DNA of 64,000 bases. Source: Turbatrix aceti. Taxonomy: Eukaryota > Nematoda > Chromadorea > Rhabditida > Panagrolaimidae. This document shows, piece after piece, positions 22,901 through 32,200 of the stretch. How positions within the stretch are numbered: position 1 is the stretch's first letter; each line of letters starts with the position of its first letter. The stretch is taken from assembly GCA_963969345.1 (NCBI GenBank), contig OZ017767.1, forward strand, positions 9,489,547-9,553,546, written 5' to 3'. A program made the translations under genes and the position numbers. Below the pieces are notes generated by a model. That model did no database searches. It saw only the letters and a list, made by a program, of their open reading frames with translations, and was not told the origin of the DNA.

Positions 22901-23695
22901 AGATAGCGTCTTTCCCTCCCTTGTTGCACTACGGCCTGTCTCGGAATGCAACAAGGCCTGTTGCACTACGGCCTGTCTCAGAATGCAACAAGGCCTGTTG
23001 CACTACGGCCTGTCTCAGGATGCAACAATATAATAAAATCGGCAAAATTGACAAGCTTACTTCAATTTTCAAATCACTTTCCAACTTTTCCGGAAAACAC
23101 GACATTTTACTTCTGGAAAATCATGCTGTCAAAAAAAAAGTATGATTTCGTTACATTTACATCTGTGATGACGACACGGATGTAATTTTGTCAAAATTAG
23201 GCAAAACTGAAAATGACTCTTCATTTTTCAGGTCGCAAAACAAAATATGCGTTTTTGAAGGAAACAGCTTCTTCATGAAGTAATCTTTATAAAAACGATG
23301 AAAAAAAAGCTAGTAGAAAAAATTTTTATAGTCCGCGTCCTATATATATAGAGAAATTGCTGGAGTTATGTAGATTTCGCGTTGGTGTTGAACCGCGTTC
23401 GCGAAGAATTCGCGACAGTTCTAATTTTTTTAATTTTTTTTAATTAAAAAAAATTTAATTCTTAATTTTTTTGACATTAAAATTTTTCCCATTTCAGAAC
23501 AAATGGCTTTGCGGTCACTCAGGCTACGGCGGTTCTACCATGATGATGGACCTTGACGAAGAAATCGTCATCGCCTACGTCTCCAACGGTCTCAAAACGG
23601 GTATGGGCGAGTTGACGAGAACTTACCGGCTTCTGCGCAACGCCGTTTTTCACTCACTCAAAGCCAACGCTCTCCTTTCTGTTCCTGCTCTCTGA
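19950..23695 (+). CDS. LACT-type serine beta-lactamase-like protein, 3 exons, 406 aa
   Basis: Exon 1 is 19950-20011 ([20 protein letters not shown]..., donor GTTTGT). Exon 2 is 20508-21468 (acceptor CTTTAG, donor GTAAGG). Exon 3 is 23498-23695 (acceptor TTTCAG). All joins keep frame. Catalytic landmarks of the class C/serine hydrolase fold are Ser70-Val-Thr-Lys73 (SxxK), a Tyr-containing YHAITYGWL segment at about residue 155, and HSG in exon 3 (GHSGYGGS), the equivalent of KTG. C. elegans LACT and human LACTB2/LACTB-like ABC-type serine proteins share [12 protein letters not shown] and [15 protein letters not shown]. Family members act as esterases/peptidases rather than resistance enzymes. 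No signal peptide is evident. The 2.0-kb second intron is mostly a foldback element (22043-23340). Confidence 0.92.
20338..20428. repeat. AAAATT microsatellite
   Basis: About seven tandem AAAATT units follow related AAATTT sequence, within intron 1 of the LACT gene. Simple-sequence DNA with no other content. Confidence 0.85.
22260..22565 (-). repeat. tRNA-derived SINE-like unit, minus copy
   Basis: Reading the minus strand from 22565: a Pol III A-box-like TGGCTCAGCGCGTAGAGCG (22543-22561), a perfect B box GGTTCGATCCC (22500-22510), then a tail with five copies of a near-palindromic 30-mer (GTTGCA...TGCAAC ends), the last ending near 22265. The tRNA part is a recognisable cloverleaf relative, but its anticodon arm (CTTTTTTGTGCG region) does not fold well, so it is not a functional tRNA. 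Confidence 0.7.
22655..23030 (+). repeat. tRNA-derived SINE-like unit, plus copy
   Basis: Mirror of the unit at 22260-22565: A box at 22660-22678, B box GGTTCGATCCC at 22708-22718, then about seven palindromic 30-mers (centres near 22750, 22808, 22845, 22880, 22938, 22974, 23010). They are separated either by 5-6 nt or by a 27-nt spacer containing GCGAGATAGCGTC. One repeat differs by a G/A change (AATACAAC) and the last by AGGATGC. Confidence 0.7.
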
Positions 23696-24661
23696 ATGCC
23701 AAAAAAAAAACATCCAAAGCCATTTTTTAAACATTCGAACCCCGTTGAACACGTCTTCCCATACGTACTACTACGCTCCCCAGCAAAACATGGACAACTA
23801 AACCAAAAAAATTTTTTTATTTACTGGCTGAAAAATGAACAACTGACCAAAAAACGTATTTACTAGATACATACATTTATTTTGTATTGCAGTAATAAAT
23901 TGTTTGCACGTTTTGTTTATTTCTGATCTATTGTATATTTAATAAAAATCTTGATGTAAACTGAATCTGTTGTTACGTAACTGTTTACCAACGGTGTCAA
24001 CGGGCTGGATTTTGTGGGTCCGGCTATTTTTTTTTTAATTTTCGTTCTTGTTTAAAAACTGGGCAGCGGGTTTTCCAGACTGGCCACTTTTATTAGTTTG
24101 ATCAAAATAATTATAATAAAAATTTTGCTTAAAAGTTTGAACTTCACATTCATTTTTTTTGTCGAGACATGCTTGATGTCGTCTTCTTACATTCCCAAGG
24201 CTTGGCTGGCACGATAGTTTGCTTGCTTTAAAAAAATGAGTATACTGCTGATATTGTCGACGTAGTAGGCAACACTGATAAGGCAAGGTGCGTTCTCTTA
24301 TCAGTCAAGAACTATTATTTAGATTGCCGAGGCTTTTATGGAACAAAAAATAAATAAAAAATAATTTCAAATTGTTTTTTTGTGGCACCAATAGTTGAAT
24401 TTTGTTTTTGCTTTGTCACCAAACATGCACAATCCTGAAATAAAAATTCAAAAAAAAATTGAAAATCTCAGCAGATGGAATTTGGGAGCTTACCGGATAG
24501 CAATCGGGTGTGAGTCAGCGCAGAACACGTGACTACGCTGATTGTTTTGAGAACTTTTATCAATCTTCATCGATAGTACCTCCTATATGATTTGGAAGGA
24601 ACAGAAAAATGCGTCAGTGCCTCGAGTCAGTACGTGTTAGTGTCTATCTTCAATCAGCGTC
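23696..24661. other. Intergenic; promoter region of the coiled-coil gene
   Basis: AT-rich LACT 3' flank, then a more complex stretch from 24030. The only clear signal is the inverted pair of GATA sites at 24274-24305. No gene seen. Confidence 0.45.
24274..24305. promoter_or_regulatory. Inverted pair of GATA-factor sites (ACTGATAAG / CTTATCAGT)
   Basis: ACTGATAAG at 24274-24282 and its exact reverse complement CTTATCAGT at 24297-24305, 14 nt apart and about 360 bp upstream of the ATG at 24662. ACTGATAA is the extended site preferred by the intestinal GATA factor ELT-2 in C. elegans, so gut expression of the downstream gene is a reasonable inference. Confidence 0.5.
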
Positions 24662-26124
24662 ATGTCATCACTTTCTGTCGCCATCAAGTCAATTAACATT
24701 TTGATTTCGAAAACCCAAAGTGAGTCAAATTCAAAGAGCTCTAATATTTTGTATTTTCAACCTTTTAGAACAAAAATCGCGAGTTCGTAAAAAAACGGTG
24801 AATTTTTTTAAATTAACCGAAATAGAATTGGAACTGCAGCAGCGTCTAAAATTACTGACATCGTACACAAAAAATATTGATCAAAGCACAAAAGAAATTG
24901 AAACTGATGTTGAGAATAAAATTGAAGACCTAAAAGGTGAAATGAAAGAACGGATCGCCAGCATTCGGCATGAATACGAAGACAACGCAGCCGAGTTGCC
25001 GGCTATCGCTGATGTTGAGTTAGTCGTTGAAAGCAATACTGGTTCGCTGCTGATAAACACTGTCGAAGCAATCGGCACGGCTGTTTCACAAGTTTATGGT
25101 AAACTAAAAATTAGAAAATAGTAAAAAAATATTTTAATGCTGATAAATAATTTAGAACAAATGTTAAACGTCGATGTAACATCCGACGCCATCAGCAAGT
25201 CTGCAGACAAAATGTCCAAATTAGTGCAGCATCGAAGACTGGTAAAGTCTAACATGAAAGATATGGAAGAACGCATCGAAGCGGTCAAAGCCGAAATTGA
25301 CCAAAAAATTGAAAATTTAGACGTTGAAAAAAATCAGCGAATTGCCAGCATTCACAATGATTACGAAAAAAAAATTGCTGAGTTACCTGAAATCGAAGAC
25401 TTTACAGTTTTTACCGTCAAAAAGTACATGCAGCAGTATTTGAACGAGTTCACGCATATTCCAAAAGAGCTCAATTTTTTCCACGCAGCGGCTTCTTCGA
25501 ATTTGGAAATAGTACACTTTGCAGAAGAAGATAAATATAAAATGAGAATTGAAAGTTGTGCTAGGCAATTGAGTGCAAAATTGCCAATCAAAACTTATCC
25601 TTTATCACTTATCGACGTTGACAGACTTATTCATTTGTTCAAAGATCAACGTTTTGCTATTTTTGACACCTCGCTACGTGTTATCATGACAAATCTTATG
25701 GAAACACTTTCATTAAACTATATTCCTTATTTATTGATTTACGATTCTAAATCGCAACAATTTGCCCCAATTTCATGGACAACGGGCGAATTTATAAATG
25801 TAATGTTATTTTGATGCTTTTCTATAACTCAAATGTAACTCAAACCCTTTTTAGGCCAACTTCTTTTGCTTCACATGTATGCGCTATAAATGGCCAATTC
25901 ATCCATTGTATTGCCGTTCGCGATGTTGTCCGATCTGTTTGCGGACAGGTAGCGATTATCGCTGCTTCAAGCCAACTCCGGAATCACGACCATTTATCTG
26001 TATTACGTGTCACGCCTTTTGTCAGACTATTGAGTGCTTCGAAGCTCATCGGTTAATTTGTCCGCTACCTGTTCAACGCATTCACGATGATGTATTTAAG
26101 CTGATTAAAAATATTCAAAGATAA
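24662..26124 (+). CDS. Coiled-coil protein with a Cys-rich C-terminal zinc-binding region, 4 exons, 433 aa (unknown)
   Basis: Exons: 24662-24719, 24769-25098, 25156-25799, 25855-26124. Every join has GT/AG and preserves frame, and the total is 434 codons with stop. Residues about 35-105 and 150-215 are two copies of one coiled-coil module: KIEDLKGEMKERIASIRHEY...AELPAI and KIENLDVEKNQRIASIHNDY...AELPEI. A less charged middle part follows (about 220-344). The last exon is Cys-rich: C349, C352, C364, C368, C369, C372, C381, C393, C396, C400, C405, H409 and C413, with paired CxxC spacing suggesting at least two zinc sites. The first exon is short and could instead be 5' UTR, with a start further in. 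Function unknown; the layout resembles B-box/TRIM-like or scaffold proteins in reverse order. Paired GATA sites lie upstream. Confidence 0.75.
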
Positions 26125-26283
26125 CTGATAGTTTTTCAACCCCTCAGCCGACGAAATTCGTAGAAGTATTTTGCAGTAGTAGAAAATGTATGTACTGTGC
26201 TTGATTTTTGGGAAATTTACATAAACATTTACAGATTTGTACTGGATAATATAGATTGTTTCCAAAAAATTGACTCTCGATCA

Positions 26284-26370
26284 GTAATATGTCGCTTTAG
26301 AAAGTTTTTTTTTATCAATGATCATTGACCCTAACTTTCACAATTATATTGTCTGAGTTAATTAAATATA
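26284..26370 (+). repeat. Direct repeat copy A of a block found upstream of the next receptor
   Basis: Contains AGTAATATGTCGCTTTAG, then TTTTTTTAT, CTAACT and TGTCTGAGT. The same order occurs at 26812-26915 just before the receptor ATG. Similarity is partial (two strong blocks, weaker middle). Confidence 0.6.
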
Positions 26371-26389
26371 AATTTTGCATAAATAAAAA

Positions 26390-26560
26390 AATATGAATTA
26401 AAAAAACAAATAATACGTTTGAACACTTTTTGGAATTCCTTAAGAATTAAAAAAAATTAAATGAGGAAAATAAATTACAGTAACAAAAAATAATGCAACA
26501 TTTTTTAATGTGAATGAATACAAAAAAAACAGGGAACTTTTTTGTCAATTTTTATTTCTG
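26390..26560. repeat. Dispersed AT-rich repeat (second copy at 34985-35190)
   Basis: Shares TACGTTTGAACACTTTTTG, AAATGAGGAAAATAAATTA and AATGTGAATGAA(T/A)ACAAAAA blocks in the same order and orientation with 34985-35190. Non-coding; the family type is unknown. Confidence 0.6.
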
Positions 26561-26811
26561 TATCAAATAAAATATTCAGGTTATAGCAGGAATGACGAAC
26601 CGCACGCATTGAAAATGCGATGTGCGTACCTTGTGCAACATTTTGGGTCGTGTGACCCTTTCGTGCCCCCCGTGTGAGTGCGGATAGTTTGACTCGTACA
26701 TACACATGTACCAATTGCAAAAAAACGGGATAAATAGCTAATGCTAATGCTCTCGACCTACGGATAATAAACAAAATGCTAAACTGTTGCTGCGACTTCA
26801 TCGTATGTAGT

Positions 26812-26926
26812 AATATGTCGCTTTAGGAAGTATTTATTTTTTTTTTCAACGAGTACGGTACAGTTTGACGCTAACTATCGTATTAATTTTGTCTGAGTCA
26901 ATTCAATAAACTTTCTTATTGAAAAA
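26812..26926 (+). promoter_or_regulatory. Proximal upstream region of the receptor at 26927, duplicate of 26284-26370
   Basis: Direct repeat copy B, ending about 12 nt before the ATG. Because one copy sits immediately 5' of a receptor and the other does not, the block is probably promoter or 5' UTR sequence duplicated with, or left behind by, a former neighbour gene. Confidence 0.4.
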
Positions 26927-27948
26927 ATGTCGACGTTTAAACAATTTATCAACATTTACAATTTGGTAATCGCGGTCATTCTCCAGCTTGTTCTCATCAA
27001 ACCTCTGTTATCCTTGCCTAAATTACACCACCATGTTCATGTCAACTTTTTTGCTTTATTTTGTGCCCAACACATAATTGTACAAACTATCGTCATATTT
27101 ACCGTTATTCAAAACATTGGATTTTATTTATTAGATCAAAATTTTCATTCAAATGTTGTTTTCGATATTTTAACAACACACATCATTCCCCGTTTTTATT
27201 CTTTTTTGTTTGCATGCAACCAGGTTTTGTTTGTTGAACGATTGGTTGCAACTATCAAGTACAAATCGTATGAAAACCGAACGTATCATCTGGCATTTAC
27301 ACTTCCAGTAATTGTGTACACCATCGTATGGACTTACATGGCGGGTTTGATCTACACTTATGGTGATTGGCGTATTATAACTTCACTCATAGTTTTTACG
27401 ATTTTACACATGACTTTGCTTATTGTATGTTGCTTGGAGTTTGTATTTACATATACATACATTAAAAATAGAGACCTTATAAATTTGCATTTATTTTGAG
27501 CATAAATATTTTAGGGGATGAAAATTTTATTTAACGTCAATAAACGAATGCAAAAATTGACATTGAATTCATCAATTATTTTAACTCAACGCTATCAGGT
27601 CTGTTTTTACCTTTTTTTCGTCATCATCAAAATTTTTTCCAGATATCGGAAAACCTGCGAACAATCATCCTTGGCACGCCTATTCTTGTAGGCGGAGAAC
27701 TTGCAATGTTTTGTACAGCAACTACGGCTACCATAATTCGCTTATGTACTAACGATACCGAGGTGATATTTATTCGGCAACTTGTTTCGGCAATTTTTTG
27801 CACACTTATGATAGTGGCATATACAATTTCTCATGCAACTCTAAATAGATTTATTGTTAGACCCTATACGACAAACGTTACTCAACAGTCTCTAGAACCG
27901 AACCGTGTAGCGGATGTATATTTCCGGCAATTTCAGGCTAATTGGTGA
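26927..27948 (+). CDS. Nematode Sra/Srab-like 7TM chemoreceptor, 3 exons, about 301 aa
   Basis: Exon 1 is 26927-27442 (172 codons), exon 2 is 27515-27598, exon 3 is 27643-27948. Intron 1 (GTATTT...TTTTAG, 72 nt) is inferred because three in-frame stops lie at 27497-27514; it is phase 0. Intron 2 is GTCTGT...TTCCAG. TM1 is YNLVIAVILQLVLIKPLL, and further helices are clear. The family signature before TM6 is ILTQRYQISENLRTIIL, and the tail ends YFRQFQANW, as in Sra/Srab receptors. The likely role is an olfactory/gustatory GPCR in sensory cilia; the ligand cannot be read. A length of about 300 is slightly short of the usual 330. The first splice donor is the weakest part of the model. Confidence 0.82.
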
Positions 27949-29200
27949 TATTTATTTTAGAATTTTTTTGTTTTCTATTTGTTGTTTGTACGAAATTTTC
28001 TTTGACGAGTAATTAGTATGCACGAGACAAAATAATTTATTTTAAAAAAATACATATACATATATCGTGCACACTAATCTGCAAACGTCGTGTTCCTGCG
28101 TCTATCGATGAAGCCATGGTCTCGACTGGAAAATAGTTTTTTGATGGTTTTTAGGTTTATTTGCGTGTTTTTTGTTTCGTAATTGTAATAGATGTTAGCA
28201 TAGCACTTGGGGTTATCACAGACGTCAAATTTGATGGTGATATCAAAAAATCAATAATCAATCGATAATATGATTTTTTTCTACTTCACGAGGCTCGTTT
28301 TGGCCCGTTTAAAAAGACGGACTGGCAGGGGACGCTCACGATATCGGAAGAAAGTGAGGTAAACTTAATTTTAAAAAAGTGGTATATTATCTAAAGATCA
28401 ATAACTTGACCGTATTGTGCGTCGACATCGCACTTTGCCTTTGATAAATGAAAGAGTATCGGATAACGGATAAAAAGTTCAATCAGATATTTATAATCAA
28501 TAATCTAAGTATGCTTGAGAGTTTGTTAAATTTTGGATACATCAGATTTTTCTATAAAATGGGTCGAAATACCAGTCGGCAATTTGATGTTTATCTGTTA
28601 AAGATGGGACGATGAAAACACGATAATACATATTTATTATAACGCAGACAGTACGCGTTGCTCTTTTGTTATCTAACAACGTAATCAGGGTTCAAAAAGA
28701 AGAAGGCAAAAAAAACACATTTAGTTGCCCTCAAAGAAATGGACAAAACAATGCGAACGAACGTTCGTGTTTGCCTAAGTTTGTTCGTATTTGTTCGCAA
28801 ACAAGGTAAAAAATGTTCGCGTTCATTTTATTTCTTGAAAAAAAAATGTGTGCCTTTGTCGTAACGTCAGTGTTACGATGCCCAGCGTCGGAGGATAGCG
28901 ATGATGAATCACCACAGAAATAAATAGCTTCAGTGGAGCTGACTCACATCAGAGCCGCCGACCAGCTTCCATAACTTTCATCCGATTCCTTCCAAAACAA
29001 AAAAATATAAATATTTCTAAAAATTTTAGCAGCATTCCACGTGTTAATGACCAAAAATTGTTGAGCTAGATAAGTTTCTGAAAATCAAATTCTGTTATCC
29101 ACGCCCCTTTTAACTTCAATTTTTTTCGACCATATATTTATGCATGCATGACATTAGTTTTTAAATTGTGTTAGTTTTGTATTCAAAAACAAATCAGAAA
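27949..29200. other. Intergenic, no gene seen
   Basis: AT-rich with a few GC-richer lines around 28860-28990. No coding frame with support, no tRNA boxes. Confidence 0.45.
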
Positions 29201-32200
29201 ATGGATAAAGAGACTCTTCAACCTTTGGCATCCAAGAAAAACCGTTTAGAAATCCAATGTCTTCGCTGTGTTGCAATCTGTGCCGTTTTGGGATTTCATC
29301 TGTTTCCAAAATACGTACCTCAAGGATATTTAGGTGTTGATGTGTAAGTTTTTACTGTTACAACAAGTTTTGTTTAATGCGTCATGGTTTTAGATTTTTT
29401 GTACTATCCGGATACCTCATGACCATGTTACTAAAATTTTCGTCGAACAAAAAACTTTCTATCACCGTAATTCTTGATTTCTACCGTCGAAGACTCAAGC
29501 GTCTGATGCCAGCTTACCTGAATGCCATACTTTTAACAATGGTTATAGCTTCATTTATTTTGACAAAAATTGATTTCCACACTCAAAAAAAAAAATCACG
29601 TTTTCGCAAAAAAAATATCACGAAATCGCATTGACGTTCGTGCGTGATGAAACGCAGGACTATTCTTGCGATTTAGCGAAGGAAAACGTGAGAATAATCT
29701 TGCGTTTTTGGTTGCAAGAAAGAGCTTGAATTTTGCCTGGCAAAGCGTTCCCAATATTTTCCGTGCGGGAGTACCCGTTTTTTGCCTAAACCGACCCCCT
29801 TCCCCATACCCCCCACCCCTTAGCACGGCATATAAAAAACATTCATTACAAACAATATGACTATAAAAATAATAATAAAAAACAAAAATCACTGCTAAGA
29901 ATAGATAGAGTTGCCGTGTTGCTGTTTCTTCTGCTGTGCAACGCCGTTTCTGTGAAGGTCGTTGCTGTGATCGACGATCTCGTAGCATTTCGACTGCCCT
30001 GTACGGTCGCCGATATATGCCGACTCATCGCAGCCGATTGGGCCTAAAAACTCCAAGCAATTACAACAATCCACAAGTTTTCCCAAAAAACTTACTTCGA
30101 GTACAAAACAGGGCTCGATCGCAGGTTGTTTGAAGTCATCTGAAAGTATTGATGCGTAAATGGATAAAAAATGAAGCCCGAAAGTTAGTTATGCCCCAAA
30201 ATTTCATACCAACTGCCTTTCAACCTATTTTTTTTACCTTTTCTGCGATCGCGGAGCCAATCTTGGCGTCCCATCTGTCGCAGCGCAATCCTACCTAATA
30301 AATCGCAAAAAACTCATCGAGCAATGGCAAAAAAGGTAAAAAAAAACAGGGTAAAACTTGGTTGGTGTTCAAAAAAGTCGTGATTACGCCCCCAAACTTT
30401 TGAAAAGCTCAAAAACATACGTTGGCAGCGGCATCACAGTTGAATGGAGTCGCCGATCGTATGAGTTTGCTCGGATGGTGTCGCCGGAGTTATCTGAAAC
30501 AAAAGTAAAACAATTCACGCTAATAAACAACAATGACAACAAATCGACAAAAAATAACACGAACAAAAAAAAAAGCAAAGTCTGGAACAATGACAAGCTC
30601 GCTGCAAAAGCGATCGCAATATTCGCGTTGAGACTCCTCGAAATTAAAAAAAGTCGTACAACTCTTTGTCTTCCCTTTCTGCCCGAGCACGCTTGCAAGC
30701 GCGCTTGTCGAGATAATTGCAAAAAAATAATTGGGCCAAATTTAGATTTGTTTTACTTTTTTTTGGGTTCGATTAGTAAATTTGATAATATTTCAAGCAT
30801 TTTGGTGCATTTTTTGAATAAATCGGACAATTTTTGATTGAAATCGAGTAGGGTTCGGAAGAAAAAATCCACAGGTCTTCAACATGTAGACAAAAATCTG
30901 AAAATTTCAGTACAGACTAAAAACTAAATTTCCTTTCGAATGACATACTCAGTTTTTTGATAACGAATTGATAAATGTCAAAAAAAACGGTTTTTTTCGG
31001 AAATTTGAAAATTTCGGAACTTTTTCGAACTTTTAGGAACAAAATAGTAAAATTTTTGAATTCTACGGGGTTTTTTACGTCCGGTGTCAAGATTCTTGCC
31101 ATAACGTTTCAAAGCTGAGCCAATGGTGATTTTTTCCCCCGACCCCCCTTTTTTGATCTCGATTGTCGGAAAATTGGTACCAAAAATGAGTGTATGTTGC
31201 GCGAATTAATCTGGTGAAGCCAAAAAAATAGATAGAAATTCAAGAGTTACACCGTTTTGTAGACCGAAAAATTTCTAACAAAATGTTTTATCTCGTTTTG
31301 CTAAGCAGTGTTTTACCTCATAGCCTCAGGCGCTTAAACAAGTAGGGTTCGGGAGAATCGCTACCGTATGCCCATGCGATATGGTAATTATCTGAAATGT
31401 TGGTTCTAGATAAAAAAGATACCGCTCTATCGATTGGTAATATTCGCATTTTGATCACGGTTCTAAAAAGTACCGAATTTTTCAAATTTCTGAAAAAAAC
31501 CGTTTTTTTGGACATTTATCAATTCGTTATCAAAAAACTGAGTACGTCATTCGAAAGGAAATTTAGTTTTTAGTATGTACTGAAATTTTCAGATTTCTGT
31601 CTACATTTTGAAGATCTGTGGATTTTTTTTTCCGAACCCTACTCGATTTCAATCAAAAATTGTTCGATTTATTTAAAAAACCCACCAAAATGCTTGAAAT
31701 ATTATCAAATTTACTAATCGAAATCAAAAAATTAAAAAAATGTTAAAATTTGGCCCAAAATCTTTTTTTTTGCAATTAATTCGACCAGCTCGAGCAGCAG
31801 CAGCAGCAGGAGGAAGCGTGAATTCACTTTCAAATTATTTTCGCTATAAGAGCACCCAAAATGGTGACTTGTCTGAAAAACCTGAAAAACGCCCAAAAAC
31901 GCAAGATTTTTACTTGCGATTATGAGCAAGAATGTGATTCTTGCGTTTTCGTGAGATTTGTGCTTGCGAAAACGTGACAAAATTTTTCTTGCGCATCAAA
32001 TTTTTTTGAGTGCAATTGCTTCAAGAAGACGGCATAAGAGCAATTGTGTTTGGAACAAACTTTGAAGGACTGATAAAGAATCAAGATTATTTTCAACTTG
32101 TTGCAACTAAAAAATTTTTACTCCATACATGGTCATTATCCGTTGAGGTGCAGTACTACCTGATTGCACCGTTTTTGTTGGCGGGAATTGCAGCGTCGAA

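Larger units (their letters stand above)
22043..23340. mobile_element. TA-flanked foldback element carrying two inverted tRNA-derived units, 1.3 kb
   Basis: The ends GGACGCGGACTATAAA (from 22043) and TTTATAGTCCGCGTCC (ending 23340) are inverted repeats flanked by TA (22041-22042 and 23341-23342), in intron 2 of the LACT gene. Inside are two head-to-head copies of a tRNA-headed unit with tails of about 30-bp palindromic repeats (separate entries). Transposition by a Tc1/mariner-type transposase is inferred from the TA duplication; no enzyme is encoded. Confidence 0.75.

Noticed and set aside
22260..23030. CRISPR-like array of 30-bp palindromic repeats
   Set aside because: Repeats are spaced by only two fixed spacers, lie in a eukaryotic intron, and follow Pol III boxes in inverted copies; this is a SINE/minisatellite tail, not CRISPR.
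30358..30837. 159-codon frame in the acyltransferase insertion as a transposase
   Set aside because: Lys/Asn-rich, no catalytic motif, and part of a palindromic repeat shared with 12840-13300.
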